From Deroplatys truncata (lineage: Eukaryota > Arthropoda > Insecta > Mantodea > Mantidae): a DNA stretch of 64,000 nucleotides. Where the stretch lies: positions 195,980,565 through 196,044,564 of the forward strand of contig CM060988.1 of the NCBI GenBank assembly GCA_030765065.1, in the 5' to 3' direction. The notes under the pieces were generated by a model that did not search any database, had not been told where the DNA came from, and was given only the letters and a program-made list of their open reading frames with translations. Of this stretch, positions 12,609 to 24,160 are shown one piece after another (position 1 is the first letter of the stretch; each line of letters starts with the position of its first letter). Made by a program: the position numbers and the translations under genes.

Positions 12609-13317
12609 ATTGTTTATTCCTGTGTAACTCTTTTTATTTAAATTATCCAACAGTCAGTACATACATTGCTTTTATATAATATTATTGGGGTTAATAGTGG
12701 TTGCAGAATGTTTCTGGGCCATAATACATAATGGTCACATTTAAATTTTTGAGGCTGAATGAGAAGATCAAGTACCTTGCAATAATTTCTTCTGCATGCT
12801 TCATAGTAAAATCTTTTGCACTTAAACTGCCTCCATGTTTTGCTTGAACTTGCAAGCAAGCAACCAGCCAACAGTAGGATGTGGATTTTGACAGTGTTTG
12901 ACACTTGTTATTTTATTCTACTCTCTAGATAGTGCAACACAATTTGACATATTTGCGTAACATGAATAACTTAATCCCATTTCCTACAAAGAAACTTCTG
13001 CACACATTATATGCAATAGCGTAGCTATTGTTTGTCATTCACTAAATCGCTATTAGCAGTGCAATAAATATCATTAGCAAGTTTCATCACACCATTTAAC
13101 ACTATTAATGTCATTGTAACTCTCTGTGCTCTGGTTTGAAGCATCACTGGACACAAATAGGCACATCTTAACTGCAACTTTCCTTGTGTATATCCTAGAA
13201 GTAAAGAGAAACACATGTTTAAACTACCCTTAAAAGTAGGTTTCTGAAAAGAGAAATTGCTTACATTAAGGAAAAGTTTGGGGCTACAAACACCTTGTAA
13301 TTGCATTACATACTATC
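12609..13317. other. Spacer without recognisable gene
   Basis: AT-rich DNA that has no counterpart in unit B. The open frames are short and unstructured, and I see no motif. Confidence 0.4.
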
Positions 13318-14417
13318 CACTGTAAACCAGAGTTCTTCCTGATGTAAACCAAAACATATGCTTCTACTTGTCATGAAATTAAGCACTAGGCTTATGCCAA
13401 TGTAAATAGTTCCTTTATAAATGTATTGTATATGAAATATTGGAGTGGAAAGGTGACAAACTTTATTATGGTTATCGTAAGAACTCATTGTAAAAAGTAA
13501 TGGATATATAACAACTGTTAAGAGATTACAAAATAAGATTTCCTTAATTCTAACTGCTATTGCGCTAACACTCAAAGAGTATCGGTTTGTTAATCACCAA
13601 CTCTATGGACTGTTATTCTCTTGCCTATATGAGAAATGCAGCAATGAATTCACATGGGTGTTATCTGAGTACCAAATAAACTCTTTGCATAACACAGGAA
13701 ATATAAGTGAACAGTCATTCATAGTACGCTAGCACTCATATGCTCAGCTCAGATCAAATCTTGTGATTTTATTAATTACAGTTTGAGTTGCCATGACAGA
13801 GGAAGAAGTCTGTAGTGTGAATAAGCTGTTTTAACACAAACCGTTAAAAAAAAAAAAAAAAAGTGGCAAAAAAGAAATACTTAATGTGTTCAACACACTA
13901 ATATAAAAACACCTGACACTTGAAATATTAGATATTATGACACTAACATCTGAGTTTACAGGCGCTTCAGCAAAAAAAGTGTAACCAAAGCATGCAGGGA
14001 ATATAAATAGACATAATAGGAGACTAAAATGTGGGAATCTGTTTTGTACGCAACAGTGTTGTGGATAAACTTGTCATTAACTTTGAGGATAGTTCTGATT
14101 CCAATATGGCAGCTAAGTCATCTTTGGAGGATTTGGATGGGTACTGCACCTTTGCCTGAGGAGTTCAATTAATATAAGTAAAAATGTTCATTTTTCACAT
14201 GCTTATAAAATGAATTGTTACTTCAGGTTGCATTTTTAGTTATGATTTTCACACAGGGCACCTTTTTATAGACTTAAACAATGTTCACTGTAATATGTAG
14301 CAATTATGAGTGAGAAGAAGAAGCAGTAGTAAGGGGGCAGGGATTGCAAACTATTTTCGCACGGATAATACAAAGAGTTTGTTTTAGTGAGAGGCACTCT
14401 AGTTTGGAATGAAAAGT
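13318..14417. mobile_element. 1.1-kb non-autonomous DNA element, copy 1
   Basis: It matches 19138-20243 along its whole length (for example 'gccaatgtaaatagttcctt' at 13396). The termini are inverted. The left end reads CACTGTAAACCAGAGTTCTTCC, given here as its two parts CACTGTAAACC and AGAGTTCTTCC. The right end, reverse-complemented, reads CATTCCAAACTAGAGTGCC. Near 14080-14150 a short open stretch reads EDSSDSNMAA and is followed by a donor-like 'taagtaaaa', as if the first exon of a transposase gene survives. The start CACTG would fit the CACTA/EnSpm superfamily, but target duplications are not clear, so the class is left open. Confidence 0.7.
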
Positions 14418-14966
14418 AGGTCCACTATTGCTACTATACCTAGAGGAGTTTTAACACATCAGTTAGTAATTACTAGTGTCTAGCAGCATTTTTATGCAAC
14501 CAGCAGCTTAAGTAATGAGAGTGCTTTGGGGTGAACAGAGTTAGGCCATTTCCTGCTTACATTTTAAAAAAACATATATAAGTTTAAATGTGCAAATACT
14601 GAAATGAGTGAATTAACTAGTCAGCTAATGAAGTGAAACACACTACAAATAACTAAAGTGTAAAGTAACAGGAATTAAATAAGAAAATTGGAATCTGAGC
14701 TCGTGTTTGGTTGATAAAGCGTTAAATGAGAAAGAAATAATACTTTTATTGTAAAACCACTGGCACTTTATTACTTGAACAAAATTCAGTATACACAAAG
14801 GATCCATGGATCTTTTCATTGAAGGTTTAATGAATTGATCTTTTGAATGATCCTTCGATGTTATTTATAGTGAAATTTTAAACACTTTTCATAATAAAAA
14901 GAACTAACTAATGCTAACCTTCTGTGAATTCAGAAAACTAAGCTTATATATATATATATATATATA
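14418..14966. other. Spacer ending in a (TA)n run
   Basis: No gene seen. The (TA)n tract at 14946-14966 lies directly against the target duplication of the next element. A related '(gt)gaattcagaaac...aagctt...tatata...ctaacctt' arrangement occurs at 58990-59070, so this is a repeated motif. Confidence 0.45.
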
Positions 14967-14974
14967 AAACTAAC

Positions 14975-16233
14975 GGTAATGTTGCTCCAGAGGTCGACGT
15001 GTCATGGCGGGTGCCATGCAACGTCAGGCAGGCTACCCTGTAGAAAAAAACATGCTAAAATTCTGCAAATGTGTGGCATTTGGCCCTTTAAATGCCTAAA
15101 GTTGTTTAATCACTTCCGATTATGTATTCTGGCATGATTGCATTAGGTATGCAATCCGGCATGATTTTGTCAGCAGTCAACAACATGAACAACTTATGCA
15201 TCGTTGCGGAGAACAAAATGTTAAGTAATGACACTATCCTAATGGAAAATTGGGACATAGAACAGGTTGCAGAAGAGCTAGCAAGCTTAGGAGACAGTTC
15301 CGCACTTCTCAGGTGCTTTTCAACTCATACTTGCATGAGTTCATGTACAGGCACAGCTGTCCCAATCGGAGACTGTTTCAGAATTTTCTTGCGACACTCT
15401 CCGAGAATTATCCTGCGGCATAAAATCTTCGCAGGTCTCTTTAGGTTCGTCTTCTCCCTCAGAACTTACTTTTCATATTTCTTCTCTTCCAAAATTTCAT
15501 ATTTCTTCATTGACTATCCTCCAGAACTACCGCTACATGGTAATTATGTAGTTCTATTACATTTGTTTCTGCTACGCGGTAATTATTTAGTTCTATTGCA
15601 ATTGTTTCTGCTATGTGGTAATTATTTAGTTCTATTACATTTGTTTCTGCTACGAGGTAATTATTTAGTTCTGTTACATTTGTTTACTGCTACGTGGTAA
15701 TTATTTAGTTGTATTACATTTGCTTACAGTTGCACGGTAACTATTCAGTTGTATTACGTTTATTACATTTATTTAGCAGAGTACGAGTGCTAATGGTCAT
15801 TACTAAACGCCAAGCATTAGACGTTATTTACTGCTTTGCAGTTATTTTTCATTTTTATTGCATTTATTTACTGCTTTGCAGTTATTATTCATTTTTATTG
15901 CATTTATTTACTGTTTCACGGTTAGTATTCAATTTTATTGCATTTATTCACTGTTTCGCAGTTAGTATTCAATTTTATTGCATTTATTTACTGTTTCACA
16001 GTTAGTATTCAATTTTATTGCATTTATTTAGTGTTTCGCGGTTATTATTCAATTTTATTGCATTTATTCACTATTTCGCGCTTTTCTATTACGACAACGT
16101 ATACAGTTCGTAACAATATCAAACTGTTTCCGGTTTTACTACCGTGGCAGTTTTTTCCGTTTAGCAGTTGGTACCTGACATTGCGCATTTACATCGTCCG
16201 CCACGACAAGTCAACTTCTGGAGCAACATTACC
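14975..16233. mobile_element. 1259-bp TIR element with internal minisatellite
   Basis: The terminal inverted repeats begin with a perfect 17-bp match, GGTAATGTTGCTCCAGA, at 14975 and on the other strand from 16233. They continue with few mismatches for about 35 bp (left '..GTGTCATGGCGG', right '..TTGTCGTGGCGG'). An identical 8-bp direct repeat, AAACTAAC, flanks it at 14967-14974 and 16234-16241, as expected for a target duplication. No transposase is seen. The 192-codon open stretch at 15122-15700 is largely a translation of the tandem repeat. An 8-bp duplication suggests hAT, P or Mutator-like mobilisation, but the terminus does not settle which. Confidence 0.8.
15531..16085. repeat. 39/40-bp minisatellite, two subfamilies
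   Basis: The first block (15531-15770) has about six units of 39 bp containing GGTAATTATTTAGTTCTATT. The second (about 15821-16085) has six to seven units of exactly 40 bp containing GTTAGTATTCAATTTTATTG; copies start at 15861, 15901, 15941, 15981 and 16021. The two consensus units share 'ggttattattcaattttattacatttattta'-like order, so the second block looks derived from the first. Confidence 0.9.
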
Positions 16234-16589
16234 AAACTAACCTCCCATAGTACCTCAGATGAAATGCGTTGTATATGAAAAGAGTTTAAAATCCTTAAAG
16301 TGTGTTAAAGTGTTCACTATAAATAATCGATCAAAGGGTCCAAAAGTACTATTACAGACAATACTGAACTAAAAAATATAAAACCAACAATCAACATGGC
16401 AACTGGAAAATTTACTTTGGGCACTTGTACTAACAGATTACAAGGACACTAATTGTCAAAAAAGCTACCAGAATTTCTATTTTCATAAACCATGCCCAGT
16501 TCAAAAAAGGACATAGTGGTAGTTATATAAAAATGCCCAAAACCAGTGAATTACTGAAATATATGAATGATATCAAGGGTAAATTGTCA

Positions 16590-16880
16590 TATTTTTGCCC
16601 CCATTTGTCTCATTTTTGCCCGCATTGGGTCCTACGCTTGCTCTAACGTAATGCTGCCAACATATGAATAATGCCACCGAAGCCGGCAAGATACTCAGCC
16701 TCAAAGCGTAGCCGAGAGATTGAGGGCCCTCAACCTCAAAGCGTAGCCGAGGGATGTTTTTTAGATGGAGAGGAGTGTAGCAAGTTGCGGCCAATAGGCC
16801 GCAACTGCGAAGCAACGACAGAGAGTAGCCCAGGGATCTGCGCGTCAAAAACTTGAATGATTCACGTTCGCAGAAACAAC
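16590..16880. other. GC-rich patch with perfect hairpin and short repeats
   Basis: A locally GC-rich stretch in AT-rich DNA. It holds a 20-bp near-direct repeat (around 16588 and 16609), a 33-bp-spaced repeat of CCTCAAAGCGTAGCCGAG (16699 and 16732), and a perfect palindrome with 10-bp arms AGTTGCGGCC at 16783-16792 and 16797-16806. There is no convincing coding frame. It lies 100-400 bp upstream of a TATA-containing promoter copy. Confidence 0.6.
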
Positions 16881-16983
16881 AGCACATCGCATATTCAGTG
16901 CATTTCACTTCTTATTTAGGTTGGCAGTACCCACTTTGCATGGATTAATGGCTACATTTGTTGCCTTCCTCACACTATTTGCC

Positions 16984-17068
16984 TATATAAGTGAAACACC
17001 TAAAACAGGTGGGTAGGTGGACACCAGTTATTGGAGAGACCACATCATGTTTTAAACTCACTCCTAAG
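16984..17068 (+). promoter_or_regulatory. Diverged promoter and 5' exon copy
   Basis: TATATAAG at 16984 is followed by sequence that aligns with the candidate zinc-finger promoter at 24161. Shared parts include CCTAAAACAGG, GGACACCAG, GGAGA and the terminal ACTCCTAAG before a GT donor (17069). No zinc-finger exon follows it within reach, so it is probably an orphaned paralogue. Confidence 0.5.
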
Positions 17069-18690
17069 GTAATTTATTTCATTATTTTTCACTTCCTTAT
17101 TCCTATTTTAGGTGGGCAAAAGTATGACAATTTAGCCATCAAGTATCTTTCTTCCTTCTGTATTAGAAAATCTTAAAAGAATTATAGTACCATTGACATG
17201 CTGTCTTTGACAATTAGTGTCAGTCCACCAATAGTCTACATTTTTAAATTAAACACGAGTATCACTTGCATGATCTATATCTACGTGTTTGAATATTCGC
17301 AGTGTAACATGCTACTTAATTTGCATTAAAGGTTGACTTTTACCTTACCCACTTTGGCTGTGATCTGCACCCATCAATTACGTAGTGCAAACAAGAAAAT
17401 TAATTGTATATTCCACTGTCTGGATGACTCACTATATCTGAAAAGTAAATGAGGACAATATAAAATTCAGCATAAGAAGCTCTTAAAATCTTAACCTTTC
17501 ATCCAGCATATCATTTTATGTTACTCAAACTTAAATAACATACCTTCAGATTCTAAGTCACCATTCGGGACTCGAACCACAACGCTGGAAGGAATGTAAA
17601 TCGTAGGCATATCCCACTCTGTCTGGACGGCTCAATGTATCTGAAAATTAATTCGTTATATAAAAATGTTGCAACACACACTAACCTATCAAAGGTTTCT
17701 ATCTCATTCTACGAATTTCACTGAAGTTAATAGAACCTCAGGATAAGAAATGTGGCCAATGGAATGTCACGAGGCAATGCAGAAGTAGTCAAATAAACAT
17801 GAGACAAAGAGCGTGGGTAATCTTTGTTGGTGTACCCCATTACGTAATCAGCAAGTATTAAGATGACGTTTCAGAAATGTGACTAGCTTTTAAAAGATTT
17901 GACTATCGCTTAAAGCCTACTTATTGTATTTCCAGATTCCCCTTGCAACTACAAGACAATTAGCAGTAAGATAATTTCTGCAAACGTTTATCTCGATTAA
18001 CATAAAGTAGGCGGAGAATAAGCTTTTGTAAAAATAGTTTGTACAAGAGTAGGGAAAGCCATCTGAATACAACACATAAGACCTTTTATTATTCTGCACC
18101 CCATTAAAACCTTTGTTAAAAATGCTATTTTTAAGTGCAGGGTAGACTATTCTATACGTTAGTATCGACTATTCCTCCCAAATCTAAAATTAAGTATAGA
18201 TATTTTGGGGGGTTACTGCTTTATTCTAATTGGGAACTACCAGACTAAAATCATTTCCAGGAGTACTAGGTAGTACCATAATCTCACGCTGGTGTGGAAC
18301 TGCTATGTGGTTAGGCGTATTTTCTCATGGTGGAAGTACTAAACAGGTCCATTGTTTGTAGAGCCTTATTTCTCTTTCGGATTTCACTTTCGCTAGTTTT
18401 GCAGTGGAATGTTGGCAGTAAAATCACAACGACTGCAACGCCACCATCATTGTCACGTTTGATATGCGTGTTCTGCGAGATGCTGTGTACCGTGTGATAA
18501 GTGAACAAAATTGGCAATAAAATTCACAAATGACCTTAAGCACCCTCAGTAATTACCTGATTATGATTCCTAATTACTTGTGAGTACTTTATAATGGAAC
18601 AGTGATTACCAGGAGGCGTATATTCAGGATTTATAGCAATTTGTTAAGTATCGGAGGTGCTACCCAGGAATAATGTCCGATATTGTTATT
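17069..18690. other. Spacer; possible tRNA-like fragment at 17567
   Basis: No gene supported. GGGACTCGAACCAC at 17567-17580 is the reverse complement of a good Pol III B box (GTGGTTCGAGTCCC), but I could not fit an A box or a tRNA fold. The short minus-strand open frame at 18311-18517 has no recognisable motif. Confidence 0.35.
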
Positions 18691-19137
18691 CGGAGTTATG
18701 CATTTTATAAACCAGTACCTAAACATTAACCGATAAGAATTATACTGCTTAATTATGAAAGATGTAATCAATACATTGTTTTAGAAATTAAACGATAAAA
18801 GATTTTATATGCATTTCAAACATTATATTAAGTAAAATTATCCTGGCTATTTTATCGCGTATAAAACAAGTTTTTAATTTGTTAACTGGATGCAGTTTTA
18901 CTGTAATGAGTCAGTTTAATGCACTCAGTTTTAACACAGCTAAATAGTGGTTAGTATAGCTAGGTTATAGAGGTTTGGTGCAAAACATGACAAATGGTGC
19001 CCCTAACGTGATTACCTAACATGAATTCAAAACAAATTAAATTATAAATTACATTTAACCATATTATGCATACGTAATACTTGGTTTTATAATTTGAAGG
19101 ACATTAAATAATGACATGTGAATTGTTTGATTTATAG
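18691..19137. repeat. Duplicated unit tail (A1/A2 junction)
   Basis: Homologous to 57780-57930 plus 59316-59560, and to 42420-42780. It includes 'gcactcagttttaacacagctaaatagtgg' (two short anchors) and 'aaattacatttaaccatat'. No gene. Confidence 0.65.
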
Positions 19138-20243
19138 TCCATTCCAAACCAGAGTTCCCTCTGATATAAACAGAAGCACGTGCTTCTGCTTGTCACGAAC
19201 CCAAGAACACACTCTTACGCCAATGTAAATAGTTCCTTAATACATGTATTGTATTATGAAATATTGGAGCAGGAAAGGTATAGAACTGCATATTTTATTG
19301 CGGTTATCATAAGAACTTGTTAAAGGTAATGGATATATACTAGCTGTTAACAGATTACAAAATATGATTTTCGTCTGCTATTGCGTTAACGCCGAGAGCA
19401 TCTTGCTTGTTAATACCAACTGTATGCATGACTGCCATTCTGTTTCATATACGAGAAAGGCAGCAATGAATTCCCAGAGGTGCTAACTGAGTACTGAATA
19501 AACATTTTGCGTAACACAGGAAATATGATAAGCGAACAGTTATTCATAATACGCTAGTACACGTATACTCAGGTCAAATCTGTGATTTAGTCAGTTGGTA
19601 TTTGAGTTCACATGGCAGAGGAAGGTGCATGTAGTGCAATAAACTGTTCAAACACAAAAGAGGGAAACAGTTAAAAAGTGGCGAAAAACAAACAATACTT
19701 CATATATTCAACTCACTATTTCAAAATTACCCTACACTTGCATTAGTGCATATTATGAAACTAATATCAGATTTTACATGCGTTTCAGTGAGAAGTGTAA
19801 CCAAAGCGAGCAGGGAATATAAACAGACATAATAAAACATAGAAGAGGAGAATCAAATGTGGGAACTTGTTTTGAGTGCGACAGTGCTGGAGAATTGTGG
19901 AGAAGCTTGTCATTATTTGGGAGAGTAGTTCTGATTCCGATATGTCAGCTGGGTAACCTTCAGAGGATTAGGATTTGGATGTTGCACTTTTTCTCGAGGA
20001 TTGTGATTAACGTAAGTAAAATGTTCATTGCAGCATACTTATAAAATCGATTGTTACCTCAGGTTGCATTTTGAACTATGATTCTCACGTAGGGTACATT
20101 TTTATAAATTTAAGTAGTGTTCAACAAGCACGTGAGAGGAGAACAAGTAGCCATTAGGGGCAGGGATTGCGAACTACTTTCGCGCAGATAATACAAAGAG
20201 TTTGTTTTCAGTGAAAGGCACTTTTGTTTGGAATTAACAGTAG
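19138..20243. mobile_element. 1.1-kb non-autonomous DNA element, copy 2
   Basis: Same family as 13318-14417. It interrupts module sequence that is continuous in B2: 'gaattgtttgattta' | 'gctttgtatttgtcc' at 59573-59600. The terminal inverted repeats ATTCCAAACCAGAGT (left) and AATTCCAAACAAAAGT (right, reverse complement) are clear. TAG occurs at both junctions and may be a 3-bp target duplication. The short open stretch ESSSDSDMSAG is conserved with copy 1. Confidence 0.75.
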
Positions 20244-21720
20244 TTTTGTATTTGTCTAAAATGCTAGGCACTCTCTTAAAATTAGAATAAGATTAGCAGG
20301 ATCCCCAAAAAGTGTTGTTTTGGACTTGGGTCTTACATAACTAAAATAGTAAAATGCAGACATTCTGGATCAACTTAACTAATTATTTCATGCTTTGGCC
20401 ATTAGTTAGCGCTTTGTAGTTATGCAGTTAATCCTTAAGAGCAATCAACGTTTGTGCAAAAACACAGTGAGATGGAAGTGAATATTTTAATTTGTATGTT
20501 TCTTAAAAAAACCTAGAAAAAAGGAAAGGGAGGAATGAGTATGAGGTGAGGGAGGCTGCCAGGCTTTAGTGGGTCATAGTGAATTGAAGGCTCCTCTGGT
20601 TTCGAGATTTACCCAAGCTTAGGTTTAAGTTAATGTGTGTTGTATGTATGAATTAGTTTCAAATAATGGGTATGATATCAGAAATTCTACTGTAAATGGG
20701 GTGAGAGCGAGATTTAGCCATTGCCTTAATCTTCAGCTTAGTGATGATGCATACAATTAAATTGGGTAACCTTACCTATGTGCCATAGAAAAATGGTGTC
20801 TTACTTCTGCTACAGATGTCACTGAAGTCGCCCTCTAGCTGCATGTGGTTTCCAAATGTGCAAACAAAATGCCCGCTATTAATGTCAGCAGAACGAGTGT
20901 ATGTTCCTTAAAGATGCAAATAATTCACTATTTAAATAAGCTTAGGTTTCTGAATTCACAGAAGATTAGCCTTTGGTTAGGGTTTGTTTAATATAAGCTT
21001 GTGTTCATTACCAACCAAATTACACGAGCGAATGGATAGGGTACTTTAGAAGACTAATAGGAGAAGGGAAGAGAGTAAAGTTAGACACAAAAGAAGGAGG
21101 AATACTCAATGAAAAATCAGATGGTAAAATCACGGAGCTGGAAGTTTACCAGCAAATAAGGAATATAAAAAAAGGCAAGGCAGTAGGAATAGATGGAATA
21201 CCAAGAGAATTTTGAAAATGTATGGGGAAATGCAAAATGGTTTAAAAGTGATGATAAATTTATTAAATAAAATTAAAGAAAAGAATGATGTGCCAGAATG
21301 TTGGAAAATAAGTATGGTGGTACAAATTTACAAAGGAAAGGGAGGAGGCAAATAGACCAGAGAACTATAGGGGAATAAGTTTACTATCAATATTAGGGAA
21401 AATATACACAGGTATATTGGCCAATAGATTAAGAAACTGGATGGAAGAGGAAGGAAAACTGTCAGAATATCAAACAGGATATAGGAAAGGTAAACAAACA
21501 ATAGATAATATATTTATAATAAAGACTATAATAGATAAGTAGCATAGAAGGAAAAGAGGAAGGATATACATTTTTTTTGCAGATTTTGAAAAAGCAGTTG
21601 ATACAATAAATAGAGAAGCATTAGCAAGAAAGGGGTAAGCGAAATTTTATAAAACAAATCAAGAAGATTTATAAAGATATAAGATTTTGTATAAGATGTA
21701 AAAATAATGGAATTACAGAA

Positions 21721-21978
21721 GTGATGGAGCAAAAAATAGGATTAAGACAAGGGCGCAAATTGAGCCCTATATTATTTAATATATTCATAGATGACATACT
21801 AGAAAGAGTGAATGAAAAAAATCTGCACTGCCCCATAATAGCAAATAGAGAGATACCAGGTTTACTATACATGGATGATCTTATGGTCGGGACTGTAACG
21901 GTAATTGGGCTACAGAAAGCAATCAACGGAATACATGAATTCTGCGAAGAATGGGGAATTAAACTAAGTAAAAATTAA
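21721..21978 (+). pseudogene. LINE reverse transcriptase core fragment
   Basis: Open stretch of the LINE above carrying the two catalytic Asp of the palm (YMDD) and the preceding GLRQGRKLSPILFN motif. It is cut by a stop after KLSKN and continues in another frame from 22075. Confidence 0.85.
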
Positions 21979-22501
21979 AAGTTGTAGTATTTAAAACAGG
22001 AAATAAACTAAAAAAAGAAGAGAACTGGCAGATGGGGGGGTTTAAAGCTACAGGTTGTCAAGGAGTTTGATTATTTGGGGGTGAGGATGAGCAGTAATGG
22101 TGAATGGGTGGCACATAGCAGGAAGGTTATGTCTAAAGGAAAGGCAACAATGACAGGAATAAGGATCTGCAAATACAAATTAGAAATGCCAACTAAATGG
22201 ATAGAAAGAATGAATGAAGCATTGGTAGAAGCAAGAATACTATATGCAGTAGAAATTTGGGAGGGATCTGAATTAAGCAGAAAAATAGACCAGAGCTATA
22301 GAACTTTCCGTAAAGAGCTATTGGGGTTACCAAGATCAGCACCAGGGGAAGTAGCATTAGTGGAATTAGGAAGAACAAGAAGAAAGAGAGAGATACTGGA
22401 AAGGATATTGAAATTTTGGTTTAGATGCCTGAGAAAAAATGAAGAGGAAAATTTAAAGATATGCATAGAACAACAAAAGAGTACAAATAATAAAAATACT
22501 G

Positions 22502-22897
22502 GTGGACAGGGGTAGAAAAATTATGGAGAAGATAGGAAGGGGAGATATTTACAGAACAGGAGCAAGAAATAGCAACAGTTTCTGGATAACAGTAAGAAAG
22601 AGAGTGGAGGATATAGAAAGACAAGAGATTTGGGGAAGCTTAGAGAATAAAAAATCACTACGGTTCTATTCATTGGTAAAAAGGAAATGGGGAAGAGAAG
22701 GGTATGTGGATTATTGTAATAGACCAGAAAAAGAAGCGTTTGCATGGATGAGAACAGGTTCAATGTACCTGAGAGGGCTAAGAGGCAGGAAAAATGGAAT
22801 TTGTGAACTATGTGGAGGTAGTGAAAGCACAGAGCATTATATGATTGAATGCAAAGAATTAGTGGAATGGAGACAAGAAGTATGGGAGGAAAAATAG
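22502..22897 (+). pseudogene. LINE ORF2 C-terminal knuckle region
   Basis: Encodes the basic linker and the C-x2-C...H...C knuckle of the same LINE. It is separated from the upstream 146-codon stretch by a frame change near 22515. The same knuckle recurs at 10373-10606, which shows both fragments come from one family. Confidence 0.8.
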
Positions 22898-23753
22898 TAG
22901 TAATTAAAATGTTAACAAGAAAAGAAAAATAAGAATATGGGGGAAGTTCTTAAGAAAAGTAAAAGAGAAATGGATTACAAAAGTAAGAGAGATAAGAAAG
23001 GTAGAAGGGCAAACAGAAGAGGGAGAGGATGGGCAATGGGGATTAAGGGTAACAAGGGATGTTCAGAAGGCCAGGGTGCTAGGCAAAAGGAGCAGCATAT
23101 CTGGCAAGGAAATTTGTACATAGGTTAAGTTAGTTTATAAGTGGAATATGGTAAAAAAAATTGTGTATAAAAGTCTACAAATAAACTTATCTAACTATTA
23201 GAATATGTTACAATAATGAGAAGAAAACTTAGGATTGAGAAATGGGCCAATCTACTAATAGAGATAAGGGGGATGAATTTGAATTCAAGGTGCAAAATAT
23301 TAAAGAGTTTGGCGAGTATCTAGGCAAGGTTAATAGAAAATAAACAATCTTGGGGAATCAGAAAGTGTAGAAATATAATTTAAACCAGATAGAGTCTGAG
23401 TATACCGTTAAAGATAATTGGGCCTGATAGTAGAACAACCACAAGGTTGAAACTAGATGGACCACTTGTTTACTCAGCGGCTCTTGAGAAAGAGTCACTA
23501 GTATTGTAGGTTTTAATCTGTTTGGTCAAGAGATTGTAAGTATATTACTAAGTAGACAATAAATAAATTCATTCACTCAATTACCAACCAGTGGTTACAC
23601 AAAAGCACACTAACCATTGTTCCATGTTTATCACAGAAGCTTTGCACACATGCATTGTTTAACAACAGGATTGATTCACTTTAAATAAGCTTAGGTTTCT
23701 GAATTCATAGAAGGCCAGCTTTAGATTAGTTTTTTTTTAATATAAAATCTTAT

Positions 23754-23893
23754 TTTAAAAATAAAGAGAGCTGCAGGTTGTTACACTACATCACTAAAAG
23801 AACTTCTTAGTAATGAAGTGTAACAACCTACAACTCTCTTTATTTTAAATTATGACACATCACCATTACTAGCTTCTCAATCTTCAAAATTAA
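23754..23893. mobile_element. 140-bp foldback insert with 12-bp target duplication
   Basis: ATAAAATCTTAT is present on both sides (23742-23753 and 23894-23905), and B2 lacks the insert. The insert holds a near-perfect hairpin. The left arm (about 23757-23801) reads AAATAAAGAGAGCTGCAGG then TTGTTACACTACATCAC. The right arm (about 23802-23848) is its reverse complement with few changes. A ~45-bp unpaired tail ends in TTCAAAATTAA. A 12-bp duplication is long for a cut-and-paste MITE, so LINE-driven insertion is possible. Confidence 0.8.
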
Positions 23894-24160
23894 ATAAAAT
23901 CTTATGTTAATTGCGAACCAGTGGTTACACCAAAGCATACTAACAATGCTCCATGTTTATGACATAAGCTTAAGTTTCTGAATTTGCTTGCTGTTATGCA
24001 CTTTTGACAGTATGCTCTGTTGCATTGCTTTATATCACCGGAAAGCAAAACTAAAGAACTAAGGAAAATATTGCCAATTTTCATTTAGATGGCATTTCCA
24101 TTGTGCATGTACATTAGCAGAAAGATGGCAATTCCTGTTGTCATTACAACCTAATTCTGC

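Larger units (their letters stand above)
21018..23579 (+). mobile_element. 5'-truncated LINE with reverse transcriptase
   Basis: An 11-bp target duplication, ATTACCAACCA, flanks it at 21007-21017 and 23580-23590, and the uninterrupted site is seen in B2 near 60349. Its 2562 bp begin within ORF2 just before the reverse transcriptase domain. Recognisable blocks in order are 'KGKAVGIDGIPREF', 'ENYRGISLLSILGKIY', 'ADFEKAVDTINREAL', 'GLRQGRKLSPILFNIF', the catalytic 'LLYMDDLMVG' (YMDD where YADD is usual), 'GIRICKYKLEMPTKWIERMN' and a C-terminal CELCGGSESTEHYMIEC knuckle. At least three frameshifts or stops break it. The endonuclease is missing. The 3' end is A-rich, ending AATAAATTCATTCACTC. Confidence 0.88.

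Noticed and set aside
15122..15700. 192-codon open frame with repeated hydrophobic segments
   Set aside because: Its second half is a translation of the 39-bp minisatellite (a multiple of three keeps the frame open) and its first half lies in the element's terminal region without motifs.
15821..16085. CRISPR array
   Set aside because: The 40-bp units are directly tandem without unique spacers, and the window is eukaryotic.
16573..16908. 111-codon minus-strand frame across the GC-rich patch
   Set aside because: Open because of GC-rich composition; it contains direct repeats and a palindrome and has no domain.
17567..17580. tRNA gene on the minus strand
   Set aside because: Only a B box is convincing. 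No cloverleaf or A box could be fitted.
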